A stretch of 34,341 nt of DNA from Candidatus Tenebribacter davisii (GCA_030765535.1 JAVCCH010000103.1:1-34341), one strand, 5' to 3'. Counted from the first letter of the stretch, positions 1 through 7,298 are shown. Notes: a model not told the origin generated them from the letters alone. Program-made: numbers and translations.

Positions 1-77
1 CGGCATTCCAGCATAAACATAGCCAGTTTGATCTCTGCGTAATTAAGCATGGTTTTATTAACTTCCATCATCAATTC
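1..77. repeat. Fold-back inverted duplicate of 296-372 at the window edge
   Basis: Bases 1-77 are, base for base, the reverse complement of 296-372, which lies inside tldD. The match stops abruptly at 78, exactly where the tldD reading frame resumes with family-typical sequence. A perfect 77-bp inverted copy of coding sequence at a sequence end is best explained as a chimera from strand-switching during amplification or from assembly. I would not treat it as biology. Confidence 0.9.
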
Positions 78-79
78 GA

Positions 80-1366
80 ATACTTAAAAATGAAGCCTGG
101 GGATTTGCTCATAACAATGTATTCACACAAGATGCAGTGAACAACACCGTGAAAAAGGCATTTGCAATCGCTAAAGAATCTGGTCGTGTAAAATATGGTG
201 ATGGTCTGGTTTTGGCACATGAAAGAGGTTACATCGATTCTTACAAAACACCATATTGTCTTGATCCGTTTGATGTTCCACTCAGTGAAAAAGTAGAATT
301 GATGATGGAAGTTAATAAAACCATGCTTAATTACGCAGAGATCAAACTGGCTATGTTTATGCTGGAATGCCGCAAAGATGAAAAACTTTTTGCTTCCACA
401 CTTGGCAGCAGATTGGATATTCACACAGTTTATATTGAGCCTACTTTTACAGCAACTGCTGTTGCCGAAGGGGACAGCCAAAGTCGAACTTTCAGTCATG
501 GCGGACAAGCCAAGGGCTGGGAATGGGTAAAAAGTTTAAACCTGATGGATAAGGCTGAGCAGGTAGCAGAAGAAGCGATCATGAAAGTTCATGCCGGCTC
601 TCTGGGAGCAGAAGAACGCAGGACATTACTGCTCAATCCCAATCATATAGCTCTCACCATGCATGAATCTGTGGGACACCCCACTGAACTAGACCGTGTT
701 CTGGGTTGGGAAGCAGATTTTGCCGGCATCAGTTTTGCCACTCCTGAAAAACTGGGTAATTACCAGTATGGTTCCAAAATTGTGAATTTTGTAGCAAACA
801 ATACTTTGGAAGGTGGGTTGGCTACGGCAGGATATGATGATGATGGAGTTCCCAACCAAAAATGGTATATCATCAAAGACGGAATTCTGAATGAATACGG
901 TAACACACGAGCTACCGCCCCACTCATTGGTTTGGACATGAGCCGCGGCTGCAACAGAGCAACAAATTATTTTGATTTTCCCATCAACCGAATTCCCAAT
1001 CTTTATCTTGAACCAGGCAAAGATCCACTCACTCCTCAGGAATTGATCGCAGATACAAAAGATGGGGTTTATATCGAAGGACGTGGTTCATTTTCAATAG
1101 ATCAACATCGTGTGAATTTCCAGTTTGGCGGAGATATGTTCTGGGAAATCAAGAATGGTAAGAAAACAAGACCGCTTAAAAAGATTTTGTACAAATCCAA
1201 TAATCCGGAATTTTGGAACAGTGTCGATGCCATTTGTGATAAGCGATTCTTCCAAACGTTTGGTGTAACCAATTGTGGCAAGGGTCAGCCCGGCCAACGT
1301 GGTAGGATGACGCATGGCGGAGCATTAACCCGTTTCCGTAATATCCGTGTAGGAGGTTCCCAATGA
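80..1366 (+). CDS. tldD: TldD-family zinc metalloprotease subunit, 5'-partial
   Basis: Catalytic half of the TldD/TldE heterodimeric zinc protease, a cytosolic complex that in E. coli unfolds and cleaves peptides such as microcin B17 precursor and the CcdA antitoxin. The zinc motif HESVGH (HExxxH) is encoded at 662-679. The C-terminal region has the family motif CGKGQPGQ. A GTG at 137 could be read as a start, but the frame is open upstream and 80-136 encodes ILKNEAWGFAHNNVFTQDA, which is typical TldD N-terminal sequence. The real start therefore lies further upstream and has been lost behind the fold-back at 1-77. About 30 residues are probably missing, judged from the usual family length. 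The gene overlaps tldE by ATGA, so the two are translationally coupled. Confidence 0.92.
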   Translation: MLKNEAWGFAHNNVFTQDAVNNTVKKAFAIAKESGRVKYGDGLVLAHERGYIDSYKTPYCLDPFDVPLSEKVELMMEVNKTMLNYAEIKLAMFMLECRKDEKLFASTLGSRLDIHTVYIEPTFTATAVAEGDSQSRTFSHGGQAKGWEWVKSLNLMDKAEQVAEEAIMKVHAGSLGAEERRTLLLNPNHIALTMHESVGHPTELDRVLGWEADFAGISFATPEKLGNYQYGSKIVNFVANNTLEGGLATAGYDDDGVPNQKWYIIKDGILNEYGNTRATAPLIGLDMSRGCNRATNYFDFPINRIPNLYLEPGKDPLTPQELIADTKDGVYIEGRGSFSIDQHRVNFQFGGDMFWEIKNGKKTRPLKKILYKSNNPEFWNSVDAICDKRFFQTFGVTNCGKGQPGQRGRMTHGGALTRFRNIRVGGSQ

Positions 1367-2649
1367 TAACTAAACAAGAAATGCAAAAAGCTGCGGAATT
1401 CATTCGCAAAAATGTGAAAGCTGATGATTTCTCTTTTAGTGTTACTGGCTCGGAAGATCTGCTGACTCGTTTTGCTCAAAATGGTATAACACAACATATC
1501 ACCGGTGATAAACTTAATGTAAGTCTTGGTGTCGATTTTGATACCAAAAATGGTCAGGCTTCAGGAAACAATTTGGATGAAGCTTCACTCAAATACCTGA
1601 TAAAAACTGCCGAAAGTATGGCAAAGTTAAATCAGCCTGATCCTGAAAACATGCCAAGTGAAGGAGCTCATAAACTTCCAGATGTTAATAATTACTCTCA
1701 AAATACTGCTGATCTTTCGGTTGAAAAAATTGTAGATGACATTAAAATATGTGTGGAAAACGCTAAGAAGAAGAATGCAAAACTTTCCGGGATTTCAGAA
1801 AAGTGTCTGGATCACACCATGCTTACAACTAAGAATGGTTTCGAAGGTTTTGATAATTCAGCCACTTTTTCGCATTCCATGACTATGAAAAAAGAAGGTG
1901 TGGAAACTAAAGTCTCCAGATCTGTAAAAGATCATGCTAAACTCGATTTCCCTGCTCTTATTAATCAGCTGAATACGCAATTCGACAGCCTTAGTAATCC
2001 GGTACAAATTGAGAAAGGAAGAATCCCTGTGATCCTTCGTCCAGCGGCTGTTCTTAACTGGCTGCAATATCTGATCTGGACATATGACCGACGAACAGCT
2101 GATGAAGGACATACACCCTTTACAGATCAGATCGGCAAGAAGTTCTTCGGTGATAAGTTCACTTTCCGTTCCAGTTTGGATGATCCCGAATTGAATGCTG
2201 CTAAATTCTTAAATGGTGGTGTACCGGGAGAAAATATTGATTGGATTGTGAATGGTGTAATCAAGAATATGAGTGCAACCAGATATTATGCCAAGCAGAA
2301 AAATCTGAAAGCTCTGCGTCCCTACAACGTAATAGTAGAAGGCGGAGATACATCTGAAGCAGAAATGATGAAGATGGTAAAACGCGGTGTGATCATAAAT
2401 AACTTCTGGTATATTCGCCCTATAGATCGCAAGATTGGCGAATGGACCGGACTCACTCGCGATGGAGTACTCTACTTTGAAGATGGAAAAATTCAGAAAT
2501 CAGTAACTAATTTCCGCTGGAACGAGATCCTGCATGATGCAACCAAACGAATTCTAGCAATGGGACCAAGTGTACAGCAAGAGTATTATGCTAAAGTCCC
2601 GACGCTTCTGATCAATGATTTTAACTTTGTGGATGTAACAACGTTTTAA
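1363..2649 (+). CDS. tldE: TldE/PmbA-family subunit of the TldD/E protease
   Basis: A 428-residue TldE/PmbA homologue, the non-catalytic partner of TldD in the heterodimeric protease. It has no HExxxH zinc motif, as expected for TldE. Family features include the early sequence SVTGSEDLLTRFAQNGITQH and the C-terminal half with YVIEGG-like VIVEGGDTSEAEMMK and the DGVLYFEDGKI strand. The start codon lies inside the tldD stop (ATGA overlap), preceded by AGGAGG at 1350-1355. The two genes form an operon that ends at the hairpin 31 bases downstream. Length is normal and no defects are seen. Confidence 0.92.
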   Translation: MITKQEMQKAAEFIRKNVKADDFSFSVTGSEDLLTRFAQNGITQHITGDKLNVSLGVDFDTKNGQASGNNLDEASLKYLIKTAESMAKLNQPDPENMPSEGAHKLPDVNNYSQNTADLSVEKIVDDIKICVENAKKKNAKLSGISEKCLDHTMLTTKNGFEGFDNSATFSHSMTMKKEGVETKVSRSVKDHAKLDFPALINQLNTQFDSLSNPVQIEKGRIPVILRPAAVLNWLQYLIWTYDRRTADEGHTPFTDQIGKKFFGDKFTFRSSLDDPELNAAKFLNGGVPGENIDWIVNGVIKNMSATRYYAKQKNLKALRPYNVIVEGGDTSEAEMMKMVKRGVIINNFWYIRPIDRKIGEWTGLTRDGVLYFEDGKIQKSVTNFRWNEILHDATKRILAMGPSVQQEYYAKVPTLLINDFNFVDVTTF

Positions 2650-2679
2650 TTAGTAGAAAACTTACATGAACAAAAAAGT

Positions 2680-2708
2680 AGGGGTGATTCAGGAATCACC
2701 CCTTTTTC
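2680..2708. terminator. Bidirectional intrinsic terminator between tldE and hipT
   Basis: Perfect 10-bp arms GGGGTGATTC and GAATCACCCC (2681-2702) with an AG loop, extended by one A-T pair. Five T follow on the + strand and a run of six T follows on the - strand. It lies between convergent genes and can serve both. The arms are nearly the same as those of the hairpin at 5537-5558. Confidence 0.88.
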
Positions 2709-2753
2709 TGATTATCAAGCACTTAATTATAAACTACTTAACGGCTCAAATAG

Positions 2754-2781
2754 CCATATATTCATTTTAATGAATATATGG
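2754..2781. promoter_or_regulatory. Operator copy 1, 3' flank of hipBST
   Basis: Perfect inverted repeat with 13-bp arms (CCATATATTCATT and its complement) around a TT centre. Its 16-bp core ATTCATTTTAATGAAT recurs at 2821, and near-identically at 4349 and 4410, on both sides of the hip operon. Its centre is 2767.5, 61 bp from copy 2. No T-run follows on either strand, so it is unlikely to be a terminator. Binding by HipB is inferred. Confidence 0.7.
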
Positions 2782-2820
2782 GGAAGTTTGCAATAAAATT
2801 ATTATCAAATCCATTCTGTT

Positions 2821-2836
2821 ATTCATTTTAATGAAT
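2821..2836. promoter_or_regulatory. Operator copy 2, 3' flank of hipBST
   Basis: Exact 16-bp core ATTCATTTTAATGAAT, four bases beyond the hipT stop codon. Centre 2828.5, 61 bp from copy 1. I find no convincing -35/-10 pair between copies 1 and 2 on either strand. Confidence 0.7.
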
Positions 2837-2839
2837 ATC

Positions 2840-3814
2840 TCATTGAAGTTTATCTGTTATCGCCTGCAATCTATCCAAATAGATTCCTAAGTACTTCTCC
2901 TTACATTTTGGGCTTAAAAAGGATTGTGAGATCAATTTTTCCACCTTTTCTCTTTTAGCTGAAAATTCTAAGATCATCTTCTTTACTCTAGTGGATTTAA
3001 TACCATAAATCTCACCCAATTTCATGAAATCTTCAAACCCGTAAAAAGCATTAATTTTATAATGTTCCGTCTCAAAATCTTTGAACAGATCCAAAGCCAT
3101 TCTAGATTCATTTGGAAAATGGATATTTGTATTAAGCAGATCATAGGCAGGAGAAAGTACAAAGTCACCATTTATGGTCTCGATAAGTGAAAAATTTTTA
3201 AGATGTGCATCACCATTGCCAAATATGTAATTGAACAATATCAATTTATACAACTTTTCAATCTCGATCTTGGCTGCAGCACAATGATCAAAAACTATTT
3301 TTCCTATCTCTTCATAACTGGTTTCATATTTAAAATTAGGACCATCTGTTTCCGGTGAAATTCCACCAATTTGGCAAAAATCCTCCTGACGAATTTTTTG
3401 CCCTTCTCTTCGATCAAAACGCCTGGTAATGTAGGCTGATTCATTATCAGCAAAGTCTATCAAAGCATTTTCAGCTGTCTGAATCTTAAATATCTGCTTA
3501 GCGATCTGCATAGTCAGGTGTTCATTAGCAGAAATATCATTTTGCAATTGCGGAACCTGGCTTTCAGGAATCGGCTTAAGAATATATTCTCCTTCACTTG
3601 TAGTGGGGATCAGATTTTTCCCTGATAATTTTAGGGAGATCTTATCTTGCACTCCAGAAATGGAGAAATGATCGATCTTTTGGTAACGGATAATTTGAAA
3701 TTCAGATCTTTTTAGATCTAAGGTTGGAGATTTCCCCTTAAACATTTTCCTCAAACAAACATTGCAATATGTTCCATTCTCTATCTGCTTCAAACATCCC
3801 ATGCAAACACTCAT
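2840..3814 (-). CDS. hipT: HipT-like serine/threonine kinase toxin (HipA kinase core)
   Basis: A 324-residue HipA-family kinase without the N-terminal HipA subdomain, which is encoded by the preceding separate gene. This is the hipBST layout described in enteropathogenic E. coli, where HipT phosphorylates tryptophanyl-tRNA synthetase. Residues 4-20 carry CxxC...CxxC (C4, C7, C17, C20), a probable zinc knuckle. The Gly-rich loop has S51-I-S53-G, matching the SIS autophosphorylation motif of HipT. The catalytic loop is GNGDAHLKN (D202, N207) and the metal-binding aspartate is in SPAYD (D225). The start overlaps hipS by 4 bases (ATGA). The gene looks intact. The substrate here is unknown. Confidence 0.88.
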   Translation of the reverse strand: MSVCMGCLKQIENGTYCNVCLRKMFKGKSPTLDLKRSEFQIIRYQKIDHFSISGVQDKISLKLSGKNLIPTTSEGEYILKPIPESQVPQLQNDISANEHLTMQIAKQIFKIQTAENALIDFADNESAYITRRFDRREGQKIRQEDFCQIGGISPETDGPNFKYETSYEEIGKIVFDHCAAAKIEIEKLYKLILFNYIFGNGDAHLKNFSLIETINGDFVLSPAYDLLNTNIHFPNESRMALDLFKDFETEHYKINAFYGFEDFMKLGEIYGIKSTRVKKMILEFSAKREKVEKLISQSFLSPKCKEKYLGIYLDRLQAITDKLQ

Positions 3815-4128
3815 TCTATCTCCTCAATGTTAACACAGCCGATTGTATCGATATTTGCTGTTTTAATAAGCCTTGTAAAATAATCTTTCTCATCTATCTT
3901 GAGTTTACGGGATTGAATTTTATTTGTAAAGCCTTCTGTTAATAATCCATGAAAAAATGGAAAGAGCTGTTTCGAATGAAAGTTCTTCTTGTTTTTGGGT
4001 AAAGAAAGACTTATAGATTTTGTTTTAGAATTAGAGAGATATTCTTCATCATATTTAAAATAATATTCTGAATTCTTTTTTTCCAAAATCCCAGCTAGTT
4101 GCTGCTTAAAAAAAACTCTCGCTTTCAT
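3811..4128 (-). CDS. hipS: HipS-like protein (stand-alone HipA N-terminal subdomain)
   Basis: A 105-residue protein equal to the HipA N-subdomain 1 (couple_hipA family): it starts with the VFFKQQLAGIL strand and has YFKYDEEYLSN and LFPFFHGLLTEG, the hallmark of that fold. In one-piece HipA this domain is fused to the kinase. Here it is separate, as in HipBST, where HipS rather than HipB neutralises the kinase. Its start shares one base with the hipB stop (TAATG) and its stop overlaps the hipT start, so the three genes are translationally coupled. The antitoxin role is inferred from the family. Confidence 0.87.
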   Translation of the reverse strand: MKARVFFKQQLAGILEKKNSEYYFKYDEEYLSNSKTKSISLSLPKNKKNFHSKQLFPFFHGLLTEGFTNKIQSRKLKIDEKDYFTRLIKTANIDTIGCVNIEEIE

Positions 4129-4337
4129 TATTCTTCACCTTTAATTCTAATATCGAGTTCCAAGCCTAAAACATCACATATTTTATGCATCACCTGAAAA
4201 GTAGGGTTTCCCTTACCCGATTCAATATCGCTGATTGTATGTAATGCTACTTCCGAAATTTCACTCAGATCTTCTTGATTGATCTTCAAAATCTTACGCC
4301 GTTCCTTGATTTTGCTACCAAATTCTTTATTATTCAT
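4128..4337 (-). CDS. hipB: HipB-like Xre-family helix-turn-helix regulator
   Basis: A 69-residue Xre/Cro-type DNA-binding protein with the HTH in LKINQEDLSEISEVALHTIS, followed by DIESGKGNPTFQVMHKICDVLGLELDIRI, the standard HTH_3 helices. It is first in the operon. The start is taken as the ATG at 4337, five bases after GAGG; an adjacent GTG at 4340 is only two bases from the GAGG and is less likely. It probably represses its own promoter through the palindromic sites at 4349 and 4410, and perhaps the pair beyond hipT. In HipBST systems HipB augments HipS. Confidence 0.9.
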   Translation of the reverse strand: MNNKEFGSKIKERRKILKINQEDLSEISEVALHTISDIESGKGNPTFQVMHKICDVLGLELDIRIKGEE

Positions 4338-4348
4338 CACTACCTCTT

Positions 4349-4364
4349 TTTCATTAAAATGAAT
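4349..4364. promoter_or_regulatory. Operator copy 3, at the hipB transcription start
   Basis: TTCATT/AATGAA palindrome around an AA centre (4356.5), matching the 16-bp core of copies 1 and 2 at 15 of 16 positions when read on the - strand. It starts about 9 bases downstream of the -10 element, so a bound protein would cover the transcription start. Confidence 0.7.
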
Positions 4365-4372
4365 ATTTCGGT

Positions 4373-4402
4373 ATAATATATATTTTTATTGAATAAATGC
4401 AA
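4373..4402 (-). promoter_or_regulatory. hipBST promoter
   Basis: On the - strand, TTGCAT (4397-4402) and TATTAT (4373-4378) are separated by 18 bases. The pair sits exactly between operator copies 3 and 4, which supports both calls. Confidence 0.6.
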
Positions 4403-4409
4403 GTTATTT

Positions 4410-4425
4410 TTTCGTTTTAATGAAT
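4410..4425. promoter_or_regulatory. Operator copy 4, upstream of the hipB -35
   Basis: Core TTTCGTTTTAATGAAT, two mismatches from copies 1 and 2 with one half-site perfect and extended (AATGAATATAT). Centre 4417.5, 61 bp from copy 3, the same spacing as between copies 1 and 2. Confidence 0.62.
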
Positions 4426-4656
4426 ATATCGCTGGAAGGAATTATAAAAGAGAAAGGATGAACAATGGATCACCCCTTATTTAAAACATCAATAATAATT
4501 TATTGAATAATCATTTATAATCCATAAAAACCTACTGAAAGAATTTGTCCACTTTTTGCAATAAACATAATAATTGCATTCCAAATAAGAGTCGAAACTT
4601 TTAATCTCAAAAAAATGATTAATGCAATAAAAAATATATGTTGGTTGATCAGTCGA
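4426..4656. other. Intergenic stretch between the divergent hipB and SDR genes
   Basis: No coding potential seen: very AT-rich with stops in all frames. It holds a degenerate relative of the 2680 and 5537 hairpins at about 4453-4481 (right arm GATCACCCCTT intact, left arm shortened to AAGGATGA). Confidence 0.5.
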
Positions 4657-4684
4657 TTGAGTTAGATTGTTCCTAGTATTTAAT
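4657..4684 (+). promoter_or_regulatory. Promoter of the SDR gene
   Basis: TTGAGT (4657-4662), 16 bases, then TTTAAT (4679-4684). The start codon is about 50 bases downstream. The same TTGAGT hexamer occurs in front of the small gene at 29600. Confidence 0.5.
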
Positions 4685-4696
4685 GAAAGATACTAG
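4673..4696. promoter_or_regulatory. Inverted repeat over the SDR -10 region, possible operator
   Basis: Arms CTAGTAT and ATACTAG (7 bp, 10-base spacer) overlap the -10 and predicted start site of the SDR promoter. The position suggests a repressor site. No regulator gene is adjacent. Confidence 0.35.
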
Positions 4697-4735
4697 AAAT
4701 AAAAAGTGAATTAATTAAGACATGGAGAAATAAAA

Positions 4736-5518
4736 ATGGAAAAGAAAGTAGCACTTATCACCGGGGCAAGTTCCGGTATAGGAAAAGAATTAGCTAAAAT
4801 TCACGCTGAAAAAGGTGGAGATTTAGTAATCGTAGCAAGAAGCAAAAACAAACTAGAATCTCTAAAATCAGAAATAGAGAAACAATTTAAAGTAGAAGTA
4901 AAAATCATCATAAAAGATCTTAGTAAATTTGATGCTCCTCAGGAAATTTATGATGAACTGAAAAAGGCAAATATCAAAATAGATTATCTCATTAACAACG
5001 CCGGATTTGGATTTTTGGGAAAATTCCATGAGATTGACCTTCAAAAACAGATTAATATGATAAACCTCAATATGACTTCACTTACAGCTATAAGTCACCT
5101 GTTCTTAAACGACTTTGTAAAAAGAAACTCAGGAAAAATCCTCAATGTTTCATCAACAGCCAGCTTCATGCCTGGTCCTCTGCAAGCAGTTTATTATGCA
5201 ACCAAGACCTACGTTCAATTCTTAAGTAATGCTCTCTCTGAAGAATTGCGTGATACCAACATTACAGTAACAAATCTAATGCCTGGAGCCACAGCAACCG
5301 GATTCGGGGCTACTTCGGGAATGGATAAAACTTCCATGTTCCAGAAAACAGCTAGTGCCTATGATGTAGCTTTAGACGGGTATACCGGTATGCTTAAAGG
5401 TAAAATGGATGTGATCTCGGGAGTTCCACCTCTTTTGCGCATCATGTTAGCATTGATTCCTTTTATGCCTAAGAATATAATGCTGAAGCAAGTGCACCAG
5501 ATGCAGGAAGTTAAATAA
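4736..5518 (+). CDS. Short-chain dehydrogenase/reductase (DltE/COG0300-like)
   Basis: A 260-residue classical SDR that probably uses NAD(P)H. Features are the Rossmann cofactor motif TGASSGIG near residue 10, a basic VARSK patch after beta-2 suggesting NADP preference, NNAG at about residue 84, the catalytic serine in NVSSTAS and the YxxxK pair in YYATK at about 159-163. The substrate cannot be predicted. The C-terminus is hydrophobic (LLRIMLALIPFMP), a possible membrane-associating segment seen in some COG0300 members. GGAG lies 9 bases before the ATG. It has its own promoter and a hairpin after the stop, so it appears monocistronic. Confidence 0.88.
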   Translation: MEKKVALITGASSGIGKELAKIHAEKGGDLVIVARSKNKLESLKSEIEKQFKVEVKIIIKDLSKFDAPQEIYDELKKANIKIDYLINNAGFGFLGKFHEIDLQKQINMINLNMTSLTAISHLFLNDFVKRNSGKILNVSSTASFMPGPLQAVYYATKTYVQFLSNALSEELRDTNITVTNLMPGATATGFGATSGMDKTSMFQKTASAYDVALDGYTGMLKGKMDVISGVPPLLRIMLALIPFMPKNIMLKQVHQMQEVK

Positions 5519-5536
5519 ATAATTATTGGGATAACA

Positions 5537-5558
5537 GGGGTGATTTACAAATCACCCC
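5537..5558. terminator. Hairpin terminator between SDR and msrBA
   Basis: Perfect 10-bp arms GGGGTGATTT and AAATCACCCC around AC, between convergent genes. It differs from the 2681-2702 hairpin by a paired (compensatory) change in the tenth base pair plus the loop. The T-tract is weak (AATTTATT). Confidence 0.75.
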
Positions 5559-5564
5559 AATTTA

Positions 5565-6473
5565 TTAGTCAAATCTCTTTGTGTAAGGATGGCAATATGG
5601 TTTACTACCTTTTTTATCATAGTATTCCTGGTGATAATTTTCAGCAGGATAAAAATGAGTAGCACTTTCCAGATCTGTGGCCATAATATAATCCTTATTT
5701 TCTAATTCTTTGATCAGCTCTCTGGTAATACGTTGTTGCTCTTTATTAGTGTAAAATACTGCAGATCTATACTGATCTCCGATATCCGGTCCCTGCCGGT
5801 TGACCTGGGTTGGATCATGAATTTCAAAGAACAGTTTCGCTAATTCTTCAAAACTAATCTTACCGGGGTCATAGATGATTTCTGCAGTTTCGGCATGACC
5901 GGTATCTCCTACAACTACATCTTTGTAGCCCGGATTTCCCACTTCACCGCCCATAAAACCAACAGTTGTTGAAATAACTCCTGCCAATTTCTGAAAATGA
6001 TATTCCACTCCCCAGAAACAACCTCCGGCAAAATAGGCTTTTTCCTGTTTAGGTTGTTGAAGTTCAAATTGCAGGGAAACTGAATTCACACAATGACGGA
6101 TGTTTTTATTCGTATATTCTTCACCCTCAAATACATGACCCAAATGAGCATCACAATTTGCACATAAAATTTCAGTTCTACGTCCATCTGCATCAAGCTG
6201 TTCTTTAACTTTACCTTTTATTGCATCATCAAAACTGGGCCAGCCGCAACTAGAATGGAATTTATCATCCGACTTGAAAAGTGGTTCTCCACAACGTCTA
6301 CATTTATATACACCCTCGTCATCATGATCGTTATAGATACCTGTAAAAGGTTGTTCAGTACCTTTTTGCTCGATCACATATTTTTCCAAGTCATTCAATT
6401 CTCTATATTTTTCATCTGCATTCATGTTCATTACCCCTACAAGCAGGAGGGATATTAGAATTAACTCTTTCAT
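5565..6473 (-). CDS. msrBA: Exported MsrB-MsrA fusion methionine sulfoxide reductase
   Basis: A 302-residue bifunctional enzyme that reduces both R- and S-methionine sulfoxide in oxidised proteins. Residues 1-19 form a short signal peptide, so it probably acts in the periplasm. The MsrB domain spans about 25-137 with zinc cysteines C58, C61, C104 and C107 and catalytic C128 in RHCVNS. The MsrA domain spans about 145-302 with catalytic C152 in GCFWG and a C-terminal cysteine in KPYCHP that can act as the resolving residue. MsrB precedes MsrA, the reverse of the PilB-type order. GGAGG lies 5 bases before the ATG. It stands alone between the convergent SDR and the VirK-like gene. Confidence 0.93.
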   Translation of the reverse strand: MKELILISLLLVGVMNMNADEKYRELNDLEKYVIEQKGTEQPFTGIYNDHDDEGVYKCRRCGEPLFKSDDKFHSSCGWPSFDDAIKGKVKEQLDADGRRTEILCANCDAHLGHVFEGEEYTNKNIRHCVNSVSLQFELQQPKQEKAYFAGGCFWGVEYHFQKLAGVISTTVGFMGGEVGNPGYKDVVVGDTGHAETAEIIYDPGKISFEELAKLFFEIHDPTQVNRQGPDIGDQYRSAVFYTNKEQQRITRELIKELENKDYIMATDLESATHFYPAENYHQEYYDKKGSKPYCHPYTKRFD

Positions 6474-6615
6474 AGTTCCTCCATTTATTTGAAATAATAT
6501 ACACTAATTTTTGTTTTATGCTAAGAAAATTTATAATTAAAAATGTATTTGTTAAGATAGGCTCATAAAATTATTTTATGATAACGAAAGACTCTATTTA
6601 TAGTGTATTTTGCTA

Positions 6616-7083
6616 TTATTTTACCAGATAGAAGTAAACAGCGCCTTCATTATTACCATTGTTCATCGTACTAAAAAAATTCTCGTTCATTTCTATTTCG
6701 AATTCGTCAGGTTCTACATATTGAGCTGTTATTTTAACTTTATTATCTTCACTTACCTTAACTTTAGCATAGTTGTAAACAAATCCTCTCAGATTGATAA
6801 GTTTAGTTTCTGAGAACACTACAAAAGCTTCAGTATTACCCAGGGACATCGGAGCAAAATATTCGAATACATCAATATTCATTCCACCGATCGCATTGGG
6901 AGATCTTTCCTGGATTTCATTATCACTGATGAGCTCACAATCACCATAATGTGCTATCATTCTTACCTGTTCACCATTTTTTAAGGCATTCATAAGTTCT
7001 GCAAAATTATTGAGCTGTTGTGTTTTTGCAGCAAGAAAAGTAACTATGAATATTAATATTATACAAGTTATACTTTTTTTCAT
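6616..7083 (-). CDS. VirK-family exported protein
   Basis: A 155-residue protein with an N-terminal signal peptide (about 1-19, ITCIILIFIVTFLAA). The mature part resembles the VirK family: FAELMNALKNGEQVRMIAHYGDC near the start, then a GGMNIDVFEYFA core and a repeated beta-strand pattern. VirK proteins are small secreted or periplasmic proteins of unclear role, described in plant-associated and pathogenic Proteobacteria and scattered elsewhere. GGAG precedes the ATG by 6 bases. The surroundings give no functional hint. An AT-rich 7-bp inverted repeat at 6564-6580 follows the stop and may be a weak terminator. Family assignment is from pattern recognition, moderate certainty. Confidence 0.65.
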   Translation of the reverse strand: MKKSITCIILIFIVTFLAAKTQQLNNFAELMNALKNGEQVRMIAHYGDCELISDNEIQERSPNAIGGMNIDVFEYFAPMSLGNTEAFVVFSETKLINLRGFVYNYAKVKVSEDNKVKITAQYVEPDEFEIEMNENFFSTMNNGNNEGAVYFYLVK

Positions 7084-7298
7084 TATTTCTCCATTTTTTT
7101 ACTAATTAACCAATACACTAAATATACAATACAAATACCCAATTATATTACAATAGAGTCAATATATTTTATATCATTAAAACCAAGTGATCCTGAAATA
7201 TTAGATAATAAAATAATTGAAGCATTGTTCGTAAATATCCCTGCAAAAATGCTTAGTAATTAAAGTCTATAAAACTTTTAGGTTAAATCTACTTGGAA

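Noticed and set aside
137-139. GTG as the start of tldD
   Set aside because: The frame is open and family-like upstream to base 78, so this is an internal valine.
71-508. Open frame on the minus strand across the window edge
   Set aside because: It is the antisense of tldD extended through the fold-back; its sequence has no family look.
2754-2781. Palindrome read as a terminator for hipT
   Set aside because: AT-rich stem, no T-run on either strand, and the same core occurs at the hipB promoter.
6564-6580. AT-only inverted repeat after the VirK-like gene
   Set aside because: Too weak a stem to call as a terminator.
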